From assembly GCA_002973635.1 (NCBI GenBank), contig CP027224.1, forward strand, positions 5,196,001 to 5,260,000: a stretch of DNA of 64,000 nt, read 5' to 3'. Both the position numbers and the translations under genes were made by a program. Below the pieces are notes generated by a model that was not told the DNA's origin, searched no databases, and saw nothing but the letters and a program-made list of their open reading frames with translations. This document shows, one piece after another, positions 1 through 7,956 of the stretch. Numbering within the stretch: position 1 is the first letter of the stretch; each line of letters begins with the position of its first letter. The DNA is from Lysinibacillus sp. B2A1 (GTDB lineage Bacteria; Bacillota; Bacilli; Bacillales_A; Planococcaceae).

Positions 1-260
1 GTGGTATAAGTCAAGATCAAGATGTATATTTACTTTATGAAGGTGATTCGTTGCCTGTAGAGGGGCGATATTACATTTTTAATACTTATAATCAACCAGA
101 TGGATCTATTCTGATTTCTGGACCGAATTCAAATATCGAATTAAATATAAATAGTAAGAGTGAGATTCTAAGTTCAGAAGAGTATAAAAAATATGTTGAA
201 GCAGTTAAAAATGAAGTGAAGAGTGATCGTAAAAGATTTGAATCAGACTACACTGAATAA
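1..260 (+). CDS. 3' end of an unrecognised gene (5' end outside window)
   Basis: The frame is open from the first complete codon (position 3) to a TAA at 258-260, so this is the tail of a gene that begins before the window. About 85 residues are visible. The C-terminal part is lysine/glutamate-rich (EEYKKYVEAVKNEVKSD) and looks like a soluble helix. A TTG at 51 could start a 69-residue protein, but no ribosome site precedes it and the frame continues upstream. No family is recognised. Confidence 0.5.
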   Translation, partial: GISQDQDVYLLYEGDSLPVEGRYYIFNTYNQPDGSILISGPNSNIELNINSKSEILSSEEYKKYVEAVKNEVKSDRKRFESDYTE

Positions 261-270
261 TTTTTTGGCT

Positions 271-378
271 GATTGCAGTTGTTTCCATTGCTTTGAAGTC
301 ATTGTGCCTGCAGCCGAGGTAAATCATCGTGCAAGTCAGATCTATTTAGATGCAATGGCTCTTGCAATACATCTGTGA
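271..378 (+). other. Coding-like relic, unrecognised
   Basis: A stop-free frame of 35 codons ends in TGA at 376-378. It reads like a protein C-terminus (contains VIVPAAEVNHRASQIYLDAM) but has no start codon or ribosome site. It may be the tail of a deleted gene. I do not recognise the family. Confidence 0.2.
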
Positions 379-396
379 TTTCAACTCTTTATCAAT

Positions 397-436
397 AAAA
401 AAGCGAAAATGTTGTTAATTCAACATTTTCGCTTTT
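397..436. terminator. Bidirectional intrinsic terminator
   Basis: Perfect 16-bp inverted repeat (arms 399-414 and 421-436, 6-nt loop) flanked by A and T runs. It lies between a plus-strand tail and the convergent flavin reductase gene and can serve both. Confidence 0.8.
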
Positions 437-454
437 AATTGCTTAGAAAGCAAT

Positions 455-1072
455 TTATTGTGGACGCTCTATCGCAAAAACATCACCAATTTTTGCATAG
501 TTAGCGCCGGCTAGCCTACTAACTGCCCTTAATTTTCTTGGATCAATGCGTCCCCCATGATAAATAGCCTCATCTATGTGAAACTGGACAACCTCTCCTA
601 AAAACAAATCGCCTGTCTGCTCCTTACCATTCATCAATGGAATTGCCTGCACTAAACGACACTCCATACGAACCTTTGCCTCTTGAATTCCTGGAACTGC
701 AATTTGTTGACTCTCTATTAGTGTAAAATGCGCTCTATCAATTTCGCTTTCTGTAGCAGGTAAGGAAGCCGCTGTTTCATTCACCTGCTCAACATTATCC
801 TCATCGACAATATGCACAACAAATTGATGCTGATAATGAATATGTCTGGCTGTATCTTTTAAACGTCCATTTGGTCTTTGAATCGCTAAAGAAATCATTG
901 GTGGATTTGATGACACGATATTAAAATAACTAAATGGTGCGCCATTGATGACACCTTGCTCTGATTTCGTTGTCACAAAAGCAATTGGTCTTGGGATGAT
1001 ACTACCTATCAAAAGCTTATAGTTTTCACGCTCAGAATTCTTCTTAGGATCAATCGAAATCAACCGACTCAC
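455..1072 (-). CDS. Flavin reductase-like FMN-binding protein
   Basis: A 205-residue protein of the flavin reductase-like (split-barrel, DIM6/NTAB type) family. The N-terminal stretch with RPIAFVTT, NGAPFSYFN and SSNPPMISLAI is the typical FMN-binding strand pattern of that family. It is expected to be a cytosolic flavoprotein that binds FMN and may supply reduced flavin. It is the last gene of a three-gene minus-strand operon, 6 bp after the ring-cleaving dioxygenase, which suggests a role in detoxifying aromatic or quinone compounds. The substrate is not visible from sequence. Length is normal for the family. Confidence 0.85.
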   Translation of the reverse strand: MSRLISIDPKKNSERENYKLLIGSIIPRPIAFVTTKSEQGVINGAPFSYFNIVSSNPPMISLAIQRPNGRLKDTARHIHYQHQFVVHIVDEDNVEQVNETAASLPATESEIDRAHFTLIESQQIAVPGIQEAKVRMECRLVQAIPLMNGKEQTGDLFLGEVVQFHIDEAIYHGGRIDPRKLRAVSRLAGANYAKIGDVFAIERPQ

Positions 1073-1078
1073 CCTTTC

Positions 1079-2017
1079 TTAATCAAGCACACGTACCTTG
1101 ATTGGGATTAAAGTTTTTTCTAATTGTTCTCGATGCTGCTCGTACTGAGATGGTAACATTAATTGGCTTCCCATTGTCTCAGGGGTTTCATCATGAGCGA
1201 ATCCAGGTGGATCAGTCGCAATTTCAAATAAAATTTCACCAGGTTCACGGAAATAAATCGCATTAAAATAATTACGATCCTTCACTTCAGTAACATGTTG
1301 ACCATGATTCATAACATACTCTTGCCATTCTAAATGATCTGCATTATCTTGAGCTCTCCACGCAATATGGTGAACCGTTCCTACACCCATCTGTCCATGT
1401 TGACCTGCAACCGTTTTTAAATCCACTGTATTGCCAATCTCTGCACTAGATTTAAAACGAGTATAGTCCCCCTCTGTTGCTACTTTTTCAAGACCCATTA
1501 CTTCTGTTAAAACCTTTGCAGTTTCTTCAGGATGGCTTGAGTATAGAGTAGCTCCACCAAACCCTTTAATGGCAACTTCAGGCGTTACTTCGCCAAATGT
1601 CCATTCATTTAATTCGCCTTCTGTACGTGCAACGAGTTCAACATGCAGACCATGCGGATCATCGATTTGAATGACTTGCTCACCAAAACGATCAGCTTTT
1701 TGGAAAGGAATCGAGAATTTCGCAAAGCGATTAACCCAAAATGGTAGTGCCCCTTCCGGTACAACATACGTGGTTACGCCGACTTGACCATCCCCAATAC
1801 GCCCTTGATACGCATTTACCCACGGAAAGAATGTAATAATAGTACCCGGTTTACCACCTTTGTTACCAAAGTAAAGATGATAAGTGCCTGGATCATCGAA
1901 GTTTACCGTTTGTTTTACTAGACGTAAGCCTAATACACCAGCATAAAAATCAATATTCTCTTGTGGATGCCCTACGATCGCTGTTATATGGTGAATACCT
2001 GCTGTATGTTTTTTCAT
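1079..2017 (-). CDS. Ring-cleaving dioxygenase, MhqO/glyoxalase-fold type
   Basis: About 312 residues with two vicinal-oxygen-chelate modules. The first begins GIHHITAIVGHPQENIDFY near residue 8. The second has VHHIAWRAQDNADH and the closing EILFEIATDPPGF. The His residues and the Glu in ILFEIA are the expected metal ligands. Relatives in Bacillus (MhqA/MhqE/MhqO) are induced by hydroquinones and catechol, and extradiol ring cleavage is the inferred reaction. The ATG at 2017 is preferred over a TTG at 2026 because GAAAGGG lies upstream at better spacing. It is the middle gene of the operon that starts near 2688. Confidence 0.85.
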   Translation of the reverse strand: MKKHTAGIHHITAIVGHPQENIDFYAGVLGLRLVKQTVNFDDPGTYHLYFGNKGGKPGTIITFFPWVNAYQGRIGDGQVGVTTYVVPEGALPFWVNRFAKFSIPFQKADRFGEQVIQIDDPHGLHVELVARTEGELNEWTFGEVTPEVAIKGFGGATLYSSHPEETAKVLTEVMGLEKVATEGDYTRFKSSAEIGNTVDLKTVAGQHGQMGVGTVHHIAWRAQDNADHLEWQEYVMNHGQHVTEVKDRNYFNAIYFREPGEILFEIATDPPGFAHDETPETMGSQLMLPSQYEQHREQLEKTLIPIKVRVLD

Positions 2018-2094
2018 AATTAACAAGCCCTTTCATGACTAATTCTTCTTACCTGTACTGTGCCCAATTACGACCTACCTCAAACTATACAAAC

Positions 2095-2688
2095 TTAGCG
2101 AATTGTATATAGCGCTTTAGACCATGGGATTAACTGATCTAACATTTGGTTCACTGAATCTGTTTGTACTTCTTTTGGTTTAAAGTCTGTACCATTTTCA
2201 AAATCTGTGAATAGTGATAATGCTGGGTGAACACGTACATCTGCGATTAAAAGCTCGCCCATAATGCCACGTAAATGCTCTGCTGCACGAGCACCACCAA
2301 CAGAACCATAAGATACGATTCCAGCTGCTTTGTTATTCCACTCTACACGTAAATAATCTAGTGCATTTTTTAATGCCCCCGTAATAGAGTGATTGTATTC
2401 TTGCACAATGAATACAAAACCATCTTGTTTAGCAATAATTTCTGACCAACCTTGTGCTCCTGAAGCATCTTGTCCTGGTTCGCCTAATAAAGGTAATTTA
2501 TAATCTGCAATATCAATTACTGTATAATTTGCGTCACCGCGTTGATCTGCGATTTCCTTTACCCATTGTGCTACTTGAGGACTTACTCGACCCTCACGAG
2601 TTGACCCAATAATAATACCGATATTTAATTCTGCCATTGTTTGCTCCTCCTCTTTTTTCGAACTAAAGAATTTATTCAAAAAACCCAT
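2095..2688 (-). CDS. NAD(P)H-dependent FMN reductase / quinone reductase family
   Basis: Flavodoxin-like fold of the NADPH-dependent FMN reductase family. The phosphate-binding loop reads GSTREGRVSPQ and the isoalloxazine-contacting segment reads EYNHSITGALKNALDYL. The likely reaction is two-electron reduction of quinones, azo compounds or FMN. Two starts compete: ATG 2688 (197 aa, behind GGAGG) and ATG 2637 (180 aa, behind GAGGAGGAG). The extra 17 residues (MGFLNKFFSSKKEEEQT) are not part of the usual fold, and both starts have strong ribosome sites, so two forms are possible. It is the first gene of the operon and is preceded by the palindromic operator at 2743. Confidence 0.85.
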   Translation of the reverse strand: MGFLNKFFSSKKEEEQTMAELNIGIIIGSTREGRVSPQVAQWVKEIADQRGDANYTVIDIADYKLPLLGEPGQDASGAQGWSEIIAKQDGFVFIVQEYNHSITGALKNALDYLRVEWNNKAAGIVSYGSVGGARAAEHLRGIMGELLIADVRVHPALSLFTDFENGTDFKPKEVQTDSVNQMLDQLIPWSKALYTIR

Positions 2689-2742
2689 AATTGTACCTCC
2701 TTGCGAGAACTAAAGGTTCGAATTCATTTATCTTCAAATTAT

Positions 2743-2791
2743 TTATCTTGAATTCGAGATAATAATAACACGACAATTTAATAAACGTCAA
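2743..2791 (-). promoter_or_regulatory. SigA-type promoter with overlapping palindromic operator (MhqR-like)
   Basis: On the minus strand a -35 TTGACG (2786-2791) and a -10 TATTAT (2762-2767) are 18 bp apart. The 20-bp palindrome at 2743-2762 (one mismatched pair, core GAATTC) begins at the edge of the -10 box, where a repressor would block initiation. A partial second copy lies at 2716-2735. The ATCT-GAATTC-AGAT layout resembles what I recall of MhqR operators of quinone-responsive genes, which fits the three genes downstream. That assignment is inference. Confidence 0.65.
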
Positions 2792-2982
2792 CACCTTTGT
2801 TTTTAAGAATTTAAAAGGCAGAAAAATTTAATTTTATTAAAAGTCAAGACATTACTTCTAATACATGGTATTAATATATTTGTATTTGATATCAGACATT
2901 TTATTTAATAAAAAATGCCCTTAGCTTTGTAATAAAGTTTGATCAAAAACATATCACAAACCAGCATTTTTCTATAAATAAA

Positions 2983-3023
2983 AAGACACCATTTTGAAAA
3001 AAGATTGATCAAAATGGTGTCTT
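2983..3023. repeat. Hairpin of the TTGATCAAAA family, copy 1
   Basis: Perfect 15-bp arms (2983-2997, 3009-3023) around an 11-nt loop containing AAAAAAGATTGA. The inner part is shared with other hairpins in this window while the outer stem is unique. The flanking DNA to about 3110 contains related degenerate motifs (GTTTGATCAAAA at 2938, TATGTTGTTCCATAATCGCG near 3080). Confidence 0.6.
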
Positions 3024-3229
3024 ATATTGTAATACTAAGATTGATTTTTATAAAAAAGATTGATTATTTTCTTCCTATGTTGTTCCATAATCGCGCCCGA
3101 CGTTGAATAACTATTTTTTATTATTAATAGCGTTTTCTCATATATTTCTATATCTATTTTAGGTAGTATATATACTAACAATTTTCTCGTTTATAAAATC
3201 TCTTTTTCTTTTTTTAAACCATTTTTTAT

Positions 3230-3445
3230 TGTGAACGACTACATTCACGTTTAAAACATTGGATAAATCGTTTTAAAGGCGTTGATTCTAAATACCTCGA
3301 TAATTACTTAGCGTGGTTTTTGTTTGTAGATAGTCATAGCAATGAAAGCGCAAAACATAATATTAAAGAATTTTTATTAACTTCATTTACTTTTGACATG
3401 ACAGAAATATATCGTAGTTTACGTCTGTCGAAGTTTATTATTTAG
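3230..3445 (+). pseudogene. IS1595-family transposase, C-terminal relic
   Basis: The frame reads CERLHSRLKHWINRFKGV then SKYLDNYLAWFLFV, which matches the end of IS1595/ISXO2-like transposases (HxxLKxWxxRFNGVSTKYLDNYLxWF). The DDE catalytic core is absent and no upstream start exists, so this is a decayed insertion sequence tail ending in TAG 3443-3445. It explains part of the otherwise gene-free stretch 2792-3516. Confidence 0.7.
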
Positions 3446-3475
3446 TAGTTCAATGACTATTGAAGTTACTTTTAA

Positions 3476-3513
3476 TAAAAATTAGAGCCACAGTTTAGTG
3501 ACTCTAATTTTTA
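3476..3513. terminator. Bidirectional intrinsic terminator
   Basis: 16-bp inverted repeat (3476-3491 / 3498-3513) with one mismatch and A/T-rich outer arms. It lies between the transposase relic and the small minus-strand gene at 3517. Confidence 0.75.
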
Positions 3514-3516
3514 TGT

Positions 3517-3672
3517 CTATTCTTTACAAAAATCTACAAATTTTTTTGCCTGTATTAAGGACATATCTGTTTGTTCTCTCACAAACTTCACCGCTTTAAT
3601 TTCACCGACGGACTTTATTTTCTCTTTTACTAAGGCAATCAGTTCCTCATTATAGATTTTAGTATAATCCAT
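3517..3672 (-). CDS. 51-residue protein resembling the ribosomal protein L7/L12 C-terminal domain
   Basis: ATG at 3672 is preceded by AGAGGAGG at ideal spacing, and the frame ends in TAG at 3517. The protein contains VGEIKAVKFVREQTDMSLIQ followed by AKKFVDF, the pattern of the bL12 C-terminal helix-turn-helix (IKxVKxVREITxxGLKEAKxxVD). It lacks the L12 N-terminal dimerisation domain. Small free-standing L12-like domains occur in Bacillales and their role is not known to me. A terminator follows directly. The coding call is strong because start, ribosome site and family pattern agree. Confidence 0.7.
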   Translation of the reverse strand: MDYTKIYNEELIALVKEKIKSVGEIKAVKFVREQTDMSLIQAKKFVDFCKE

Positions 3673-3846
3673 TTTTCCGACCTCCTCTAATCTATAATAC
3701 CTTATACGACTACTTTAACCTTTTAGTTTCAAATATATATTAATACAACAAAAATAAGGAAAAATCGATTGTGAGGGTTCATATTTACTAGATAAAAACA
3801 ACATTTAAATTTAACAGAGCCTTATGTTTAAATATATTCTAAGTAT

Positions 3847-4130
3847 TTAAATTATCCAGTATGTCATGCCAATAGCTTTTAGAACAGCTATTCCAAAATA
3901 CCCCAGTACTAACCAGCGTGGAACATTATTAGTCTTCTTTATTGTCACATATTCTATCGCTCGAACTACTACGTAAATAAAAGGAGCCGGTATAATAAGT
4001 GTATCAAAAGTAATAGGGTCATTAAATACACTCATTAAAGCAATAAATAGCATCCCATAAACTAATAGGACATGAATCCAAGACTAATTGAATCAAAAAT
4101 TCCACTTTGCGAGGTCCTAGGGTTCTTCAT
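3847..4130 (-). pseudogene. Small membrane protein gene broken by a frameshift
   Basis: A start ATG at 4130 follows a good AGAGAGGTG site but its frame stops after 22 codons (TAG 4062-4064). The overlapping frame continues as VLLVYGMLFIALMSVF and onward for about 75 residues to the stop at 3847, with three hydrophobic segments (near ALMSVF, PAPFIYVVVR, LVLGYFGIAVLKAIG). One frameshift near 4063-4085 would join both halves into a protein of about 95 residues with 3-4 membrane helices. The family is not recognised. Translation from the internal ATG at 4053 (68 aa) is possible. Confidence 0.5.
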
Positions 4131-4190
4131 TTAAACACCTCTCTTATTAAAAGCAATATGTTTGAACCCAATTGCTAACCAATCGCTAGC

Positions 4191-4364
4191 TTATGATGCC
4201 CCAGCTAATAATTGAACAGTAGCTTTAACTCCGCCTAATGCTTTAATTGCTTTATAGGCAGCCGCTCCTGGAACAAATACTGCTGTAATTGCAGCTGTAC
4301 ATTTAGCAACATCACAAGCCTTCATCATGCCATGTTTTAAGAATTTCTCCTCCAAGAAAATCAT
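4191..4364 (-). CDS. Possible 57-residue Ala/Val/Gly-rich peptide, overlapping the YunG relic
   Basis: A second frame, +1 to the YunG relic, is open from ATG 4364 to TAA 4191. The C-terminal 40 residues look like real protein: CDVAKCTAAITAVFVPGAAA then YKAIKALGGVKATVQLLAGA. This is an amphipathic to hydrophobic alanine-rich stretch of the kind found in small secreted or bacteriocin-like peptides. It may instead be the tail of another gene joined to the YunG fragment by a deletion. No ribosome site precedes the ATG. I do not recognise the family with confidence. Confidence 0.35.
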   Translation of the reverse strand: MIFLEEKFLKHGMMKACDVAKCTAAITAVFVPGAAAYKAIKALGGVKATVQLLAGAS

Positions 4365-4485
4365 GCACTACTAATGCGGTGACTCCACATTGTCCTCTTG
4401 CTGAATTATCATTACTCCATTTTGAGCTTGATTGATGTGACCATGATTTTTTTATAGCTATTAATAATTCTTTTTTTGTATACAT
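4312..4485 (-). pseudogene. YunG-family protein, truncated N-terminal fragment
   Basis: 57 codons from ATG 4485. The segment WSNDNSARGQCGVTALVVHD followed by FLGGEILKT is the signature of YunG-like proteins, which are normally about twice this long. After EILKT the frame leaves the family and stops within six codons, so a deletion or frameshift has removed the C-terminus. The function of YunG proteins is unknown to me. Confidence 0.6.
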
Positions 4486-4588
4486 TTCTCAACAACCTTT
4501 TCTATCTTCTCATTAGCACTACCTAAATTGTTTGCGAGAAATTCATTATTTTTCTGCACAAAAAAATTGTTTCAATACTTGAATAAAA

Positions 4589-4622
4589 AGCATGTCTTGA
4601 TGGAGATTTATCAAAACATGCT
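4589..4622. terminator. Hairpin / terminator of the TTGATCAAAA family
   Basis: Stem AGCATGT...ACATGCT with TTGAT/ATCAA inside, directly downstream of the cupin gene on the minus strand. It shares the inner TTTTGAT-AAATCT core with the hairpins at 2983, 33829 and 56454. Confidence 0.6.
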
Positions 4623-4634
4623 AGCCCTTACCTA

Positions 4635-5192
4635 TTATCCACCATGTCCATAGCCTTTTTCTGAGCTCATCGCATCGGCTTTTGTTACATGCACAGTACC
4701 AAACGGATGATTTGGAGGTGCATAAATTGTGAAAAGCTTTAACGGCTTATTCCCTGTATTTGTAACATTATGCCATGTTCCCGCTGGAACCATTATGGCA
4801 GAGTCTTCACTTACATTTCGTCGGTAGTTTAAATTATCCTTAGTTGGACCCATTTGGGTTATGCCTTGCCCTTCTTCAATACAGATAAATTGATCCACGT
4901 GAGGATGTACCTCTAAGCCAATGTCATCTCCGACGTTGATGCTCATAACGGTTACTTGTAAATGCTTCCCTGTCCACAGTGCTGTACGATAGTTTTTATT
5001 TAGCTTTGTAGCCTCTTCTATATCAACAACAAAGGGTTTTTGTCCAAAATCATTCCGAACATTTTTCCAGTAATCGGAATACTCACTTCGATTCCCTTGT
5101 TCTATCTGATTGGGATAGGTCCAATAAGCAGGTTGATAATTATAATGATACATCTGGTAATTTCCATAATAAGGATGATACATTTGCCTCAA
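4635..5192 (-). CDS. Cupin-domain protein with Tyr/His-rich N-terminus
   Basis: A 185-residue protein. Residues 1-30 are rich in Tyr, His, Pro and Gln (MYHPYYGNYQMYHYNY), as in spore-coat-like tails. The rest is a cupin: motif 1 GLEVHPHVDQFICIEEGQG supplies metal ligands and motif 2 AIMVPAGTWHNVTNTG the last His. It resembles the mannose-6-phosphate isomerase-like cupins of Bacillales. The C-terminus ends GYGHGG. Its substrate cannot be deduced. It stands alone with its own ribosome site (AAAGGGG) and a terminator at 4589. Confidence 0.8.
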   Translation of the reverse strand: MRQMYHPYYGNYQMYHYNYQPAYWTYPNQIEQGNRSEYSDYWKNVRNDFGQKPFVVDIEEATKLNKNYRTALWTGKHLQVTVMSINVGDDIGLEVHPHVDQFICIEEGQGITQMGPTKDNLNYRRNVSEDSAIMVPAGTWHNVTNTGNKPLKLFTIYAPPNHPFGTVHVTKADAMSSEKGYGHGG

Positions 5193-5283
5193 TCCCCTTT
5201 CACATTATAAAATTATCCTATGCAAGTGGGTAAAGGAAGGTACATTCATGTCGTGCTTATAAAAATTATAAAGGTGGGATTGT

Positions 5284-5722
5284 ATGTATAATCGTTTAAT
5301 AGAAAAATTAGAGCAAACTACAGCTAAAAAATAGTTTCCAGAGCGAGGGATTGAAGAGAGTTGGATTATCGAGGCAGAGGAGGAGCTTGGATTTACCTTA
5401 CCGCCCTCCTATTGCTGGTGGCTGAGAAACTATGGTAATGCATTTCTTGATGGCAGCTATATTCTAACATTAACTTCACCAGAATATCGGGATATTTTCT
5501 GATAATGATCAATGTGGCTGATGCGAATTGGTGTAAACAGCACCCTCATAGGCTAGAGTTATTTATCCCTGACTTGGATGAACTGTACTATTTTGATATA
5601 TCATCAAAAGATTCAGATGATGAATTTAAATTATGTGCTACGACCTAATGAATGGAATTATTTACGAATATGCCCCTACTTATACAGATTTTCTTAAAAA
5701 ATTAATCGATGAACGCATCTGA
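5284..5722 (+). pseudogene. SMI1/KNR4 (SUKH) family immunity-like protein, broken
   Basis: Starting at ATG 5284, codon 17 is a TAG, then the frame continues ESWIIEAEEELGFTLPPSYC and WWLRNYGNAFLDGSYI, the classic SUKH opening (EExxLGFxLPxxYxxFLxxYG). The frame breaks near 5500, resumes as HRLELFIPDLDELYYFDIS and breaks again near 5645, ending LKKLIDERI. One nonsense and at least two frameshifts make it a clear pseudogene. SUKH proteins commonly neutralise contact-dependent or polymorphic toxins. No toxin gene is seen nearby. Confidence 0.75.
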
Positions 5723-5737
5723 GAATGACAGCATTAA

Positions 5738-5773
5738 AAGTAGCTTCGATTCGTATAGCTATCGGGGCTACTT
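5738..5773. terminator. Intrinsic terminator
   Basis: 13-bp stem (5738-5750 / 5761-5773, with two G-T pairs) between the convergent SUKH and beta-lactamase-like relics. Confidence 0.55.
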
Positions 5774-5780
5774 CTAGTTA

Positions 5781-6251
5781 TTATTGGGACAATTCCTTTT
5801 GTAAATGTAATCGGAATCTCTCATCTGTTAAAAACTTCAATTGAAAGCTATTCATGTTTTTAGATAGCTTTGTCTGTTCTATCCTATTGATATTATTGGC
5901 AAAAAAGGCGATTTCCCTCTTTATCCGTAGTATATGCTGCTAATGTCAATACAAAGGCAGTAGAACCACCCTTTTGACCTCCATGTAAAAGCCATTTTTG
6001 ATTTTTAGGGTTTTGCATTAATTGTTCCATTATGGGAAAAGGGGCTTCTTTGTATTAATCTCTACCCATTTTTATTGATTGTAATGAATCGCTAAGGATA
6101 CATGTTCATTATCTTTATTTTCCTTTATGAATTGCAGGACATATTCGGGATTATCCTCATTGAAGTCTTTCTGAAATTTCCAAAACACTATGCCTATTAC
6201 TATTACAATACAAGCAAATAGACCTCCAATAATCCAAAAGATTGTTTTCAA
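5781..6251 (-). pseudogene. Beta-lactamase-like serine hydrolase, internally deleted
   Basis: A TTG at 6251 behind GGAGG opens a membrane-anchor N-terminus (IFWIIGGLFACIVIVIGIV), which stops at TAA after about 60 codons. Further on the family's C-terminal signature WLLHGGQKGGSTAFVLTLAA (the HxG/KTG-box region) appears, then after a frameshift FFANNINRIEQTKLSKNM and LKFLTDERF. The middle part with the SxxK nucleophile is missing. The gene was a class A beta-lactamase-related envelope hydrolase and is now dead. Confidence 0.75.
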
Positions 6252-6361
6252 TATTACTACCTCCGAAACTCTACTTCTATTACCTTGTAATGATTAATCA
6301 TATTATATCCGCAATTATCATAATTATGGTAATTTCACTATATTCTAAACGTATACAAAGG

Positions 6362-6388
6362 AAGGCTGGCCCATCTTTAACCAGCCTT
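6362..6388. terminator. Intrinsic terminator
   Basis: AAGGCTGG / CCAGCCTT stem with an 11-nt loop, just past the stop of the SRPBCC gene. Confidence 0.6.
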
Positions 6389-6413
6389 TACTAATCAATA
6401 CTGTCTTAATGAA

Positions 6414-6848
6414 TCAAGGAAGCTCTAAATTATTGATTCCGTTTTCGACATAAGCCTTTAAGCAAGTTAATGTATACACCCAACCTTCTTTTTGCTGCAT
6501 CATTATTGCCACCACATCTGGATCTTCTTCGTTTAATCCTGATTCACTGACTTCAATAACGGTTCCTGATTCATGCTCTGTGAGTGTAATGGTAACGACT
6601 GTTTCCTCGCCATGCTCCTCACCCCATGAAAATACTATTTTCCGATTGTTTTCAATTTCAAGCACAGTCATAATGCCCTTTGCATTATATTCATCATATC
6701 TTAATGTAATTCTTTTGCCCTTTTCCCATCTTTCTGAGCTGCTAGAGAACCAAAAGTTTCCGATTTTATCTGGAGATACAATAGCTTCAAATACCTCGTT
6801 GGCAGGCTTATTAATGATTAATTTAGTCTTCACAAGCGTATTTAGCAT
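6414..6848 (-). CDS. SRPBCC / AHSA1-type START-like domain protein
   Basis: A 144-residue protein of the activator of Hsp90 ATPase homology 1-like (SRPBCC) family. The N-terminus has INKPANEVFEAIVSPDKIGN, the middle has KIVFSWGEE and TVVTITLTEHESGTVIEVSE, and the C-terminus has GWVYTLTCLKAYVENG. This helix-grip fold binds hydrophobic ligands in the cytosol and the ligand is unknown. It is monocistronic with ribosome site GGATGATGAAGG. Length is normal for the family. Confidence 0.85.
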   Translation of the reverse strand: MLNTLVKTKLIINKPANEVFEAIVSPDKIGNFWFSSSSERWEKGKRITLRYDEYNAKGIMTVLEIENNRKIVFSWGEEHGEETVVTITLTEHESGTVIEVSESGLNEEDPDVVAIMMQQKEGWVYTLTCLKAYVENGINNLELP

Positions 6849-7038
6849 CCTTCATCATCCTTTTTCCTTTAGTATGTCTTCACTTCGCCAATTTTTTCCA
6901 TTTCCTTCTTTAGTATGCTCAATAGGTTAGATTTCAATAAAAATTAGTCTTCCGATTATTAAATATTATTGATAAACATTCCGAAAACGATATAAACTTG
7001 ATATAGAAAAAAATCAAAACATTTTGGTGGTGTGTGTA

Positions 7039-7878
7039 ATGAAAAAATACTTTATGGATATTTTCATAATTGCGGTTGGATCACTGCTTTTTGCACTGGC
7101 AGTTAATCTATTTGTTATTCCTAATGATTTAGGTGAAGGTGGCGTTACAGGTTTGACGATAATTGCGTATTATCTGTTTGGATGGTCGCCAAGTATTGTA
7201 AGCTTTGTGCTAAATGCAGTTTTATTAGTGGTTGGCTATAAATTTTTAAATAGGCAAACAACGATTTATACGATTATTGCAGTTACTCTCCATTCACTTT
7301 TCTTACATTTGACAGAATCATGGTCCATCGCGTCAGATGAAATTATTGTGAATACTATTTTTGGTGGGGTATTTGCTGGGGTTGGCATCGGTTTAATTAT
7401 TAGAGTTGGCGGAACAACAGCAGGTTCTACAATCTTAGCTAGAATTACCAACAAATACCTTGGTTGGAGTATTAGCTATGGCCTTTTATTCTTTGATTTA
7501 ATTGTCGCTTTTTCATCGTATTTTATTATTGGGGCAGAGGCGTTAATGCTGACTATTATTATGCTCTATGTCGGAACAAAGGTGATGGAGTTTGTTATTG
7601 AAGGTGTCAATCCTAAAAAAGCAGTTACCATTATTTCAAAAAAGCCAGAAGACATTGCGAGTCATGTAAATGGCTTTATGAATCGAGGCGTCACAGTATT
7701 ATCAGGACACGGCTATTATACGAAGGAACAAAAAGAAATTCTTTATATTGTCATTAGTAAACAAGAGGTCGTAAAACTTAAGAAAATAGTTAAAGAAATC
7801 GATAAGGATGCCTTTATTGCCATTCATGATGTCAGAGATGTCTTTGGACATGGATTTATAGAATTATCTAAATCTTAA
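7039..7878 (+). CDS. YitT-family membrane protein (DUF161 + DUF2179)
   Basis: About 279 residues from ATG 7039. Residues 1-190 contain five to six membrane helices with the family signature PNDLGEGGVTGLTIIAYYL near residue 27 and VGGTTAGSTILARI in the middle. The last 80 residues form the soluble DUF2179 domain (KKAVTIISKKPEDIASHVN...RGVTVLSGHGYY). The molecular role of YitT proteins is not established. ATG 7039 is preferred over TTG 7024 because GGTGG lies upstream of it and residues 1-5 of the longer form are atypical. It is monocistronic with a strong terminator after it. Confidence 0.85.
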   Translation: MKKYFMDIFIIAVGSLLFALAVNLFVIPNDLGEGGVTGLTIIAYYLFGWSPSIVSFVLNAVLLVVGYKFLNRQTTIYTIIAVTLHSLFLHLTESWSIASDEIIVNTIFGGVFAGVGIGLIIRVGGTTAGSTILARITNKYLGWSISYGLLFFDLIVAFSSYFIIGAEALMLTIIMLYVGTKVMEFVIEGVNPKKAVTIISKKPEDIASHVNGFMNRGVTVLSGHGYYTKEQKEILYIVISKQEVVKLKKIVKEIDKDAFIAIHDVRDVFGHGFIELSKS

Positions 7879-7890
7879 TTAAAGCGCCTA

Positions 7891-7933
7891 AACACCTTTT
7901 GCTAAAACCGACATTCAACAAAAGGTGTTTTTT
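7891..7933. terminator. Intrinsic terminator
   Basis: 11-bp perfect stem AACACCTTTTG / CAAAAGGTGTT followed by a T run, between the convergent yitT-like and ddl genes. Confidence 0.85.
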
Positions 7934-7956
7934 ATACCAAACAACCTATCACTGAT

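Noticed and set aside
6580..6930. 116-codon plus-strand frame
   Set aside because: Antisense shadow of the SRPBCC gene, serine- and phenylalanine-rich with no ribosome site.
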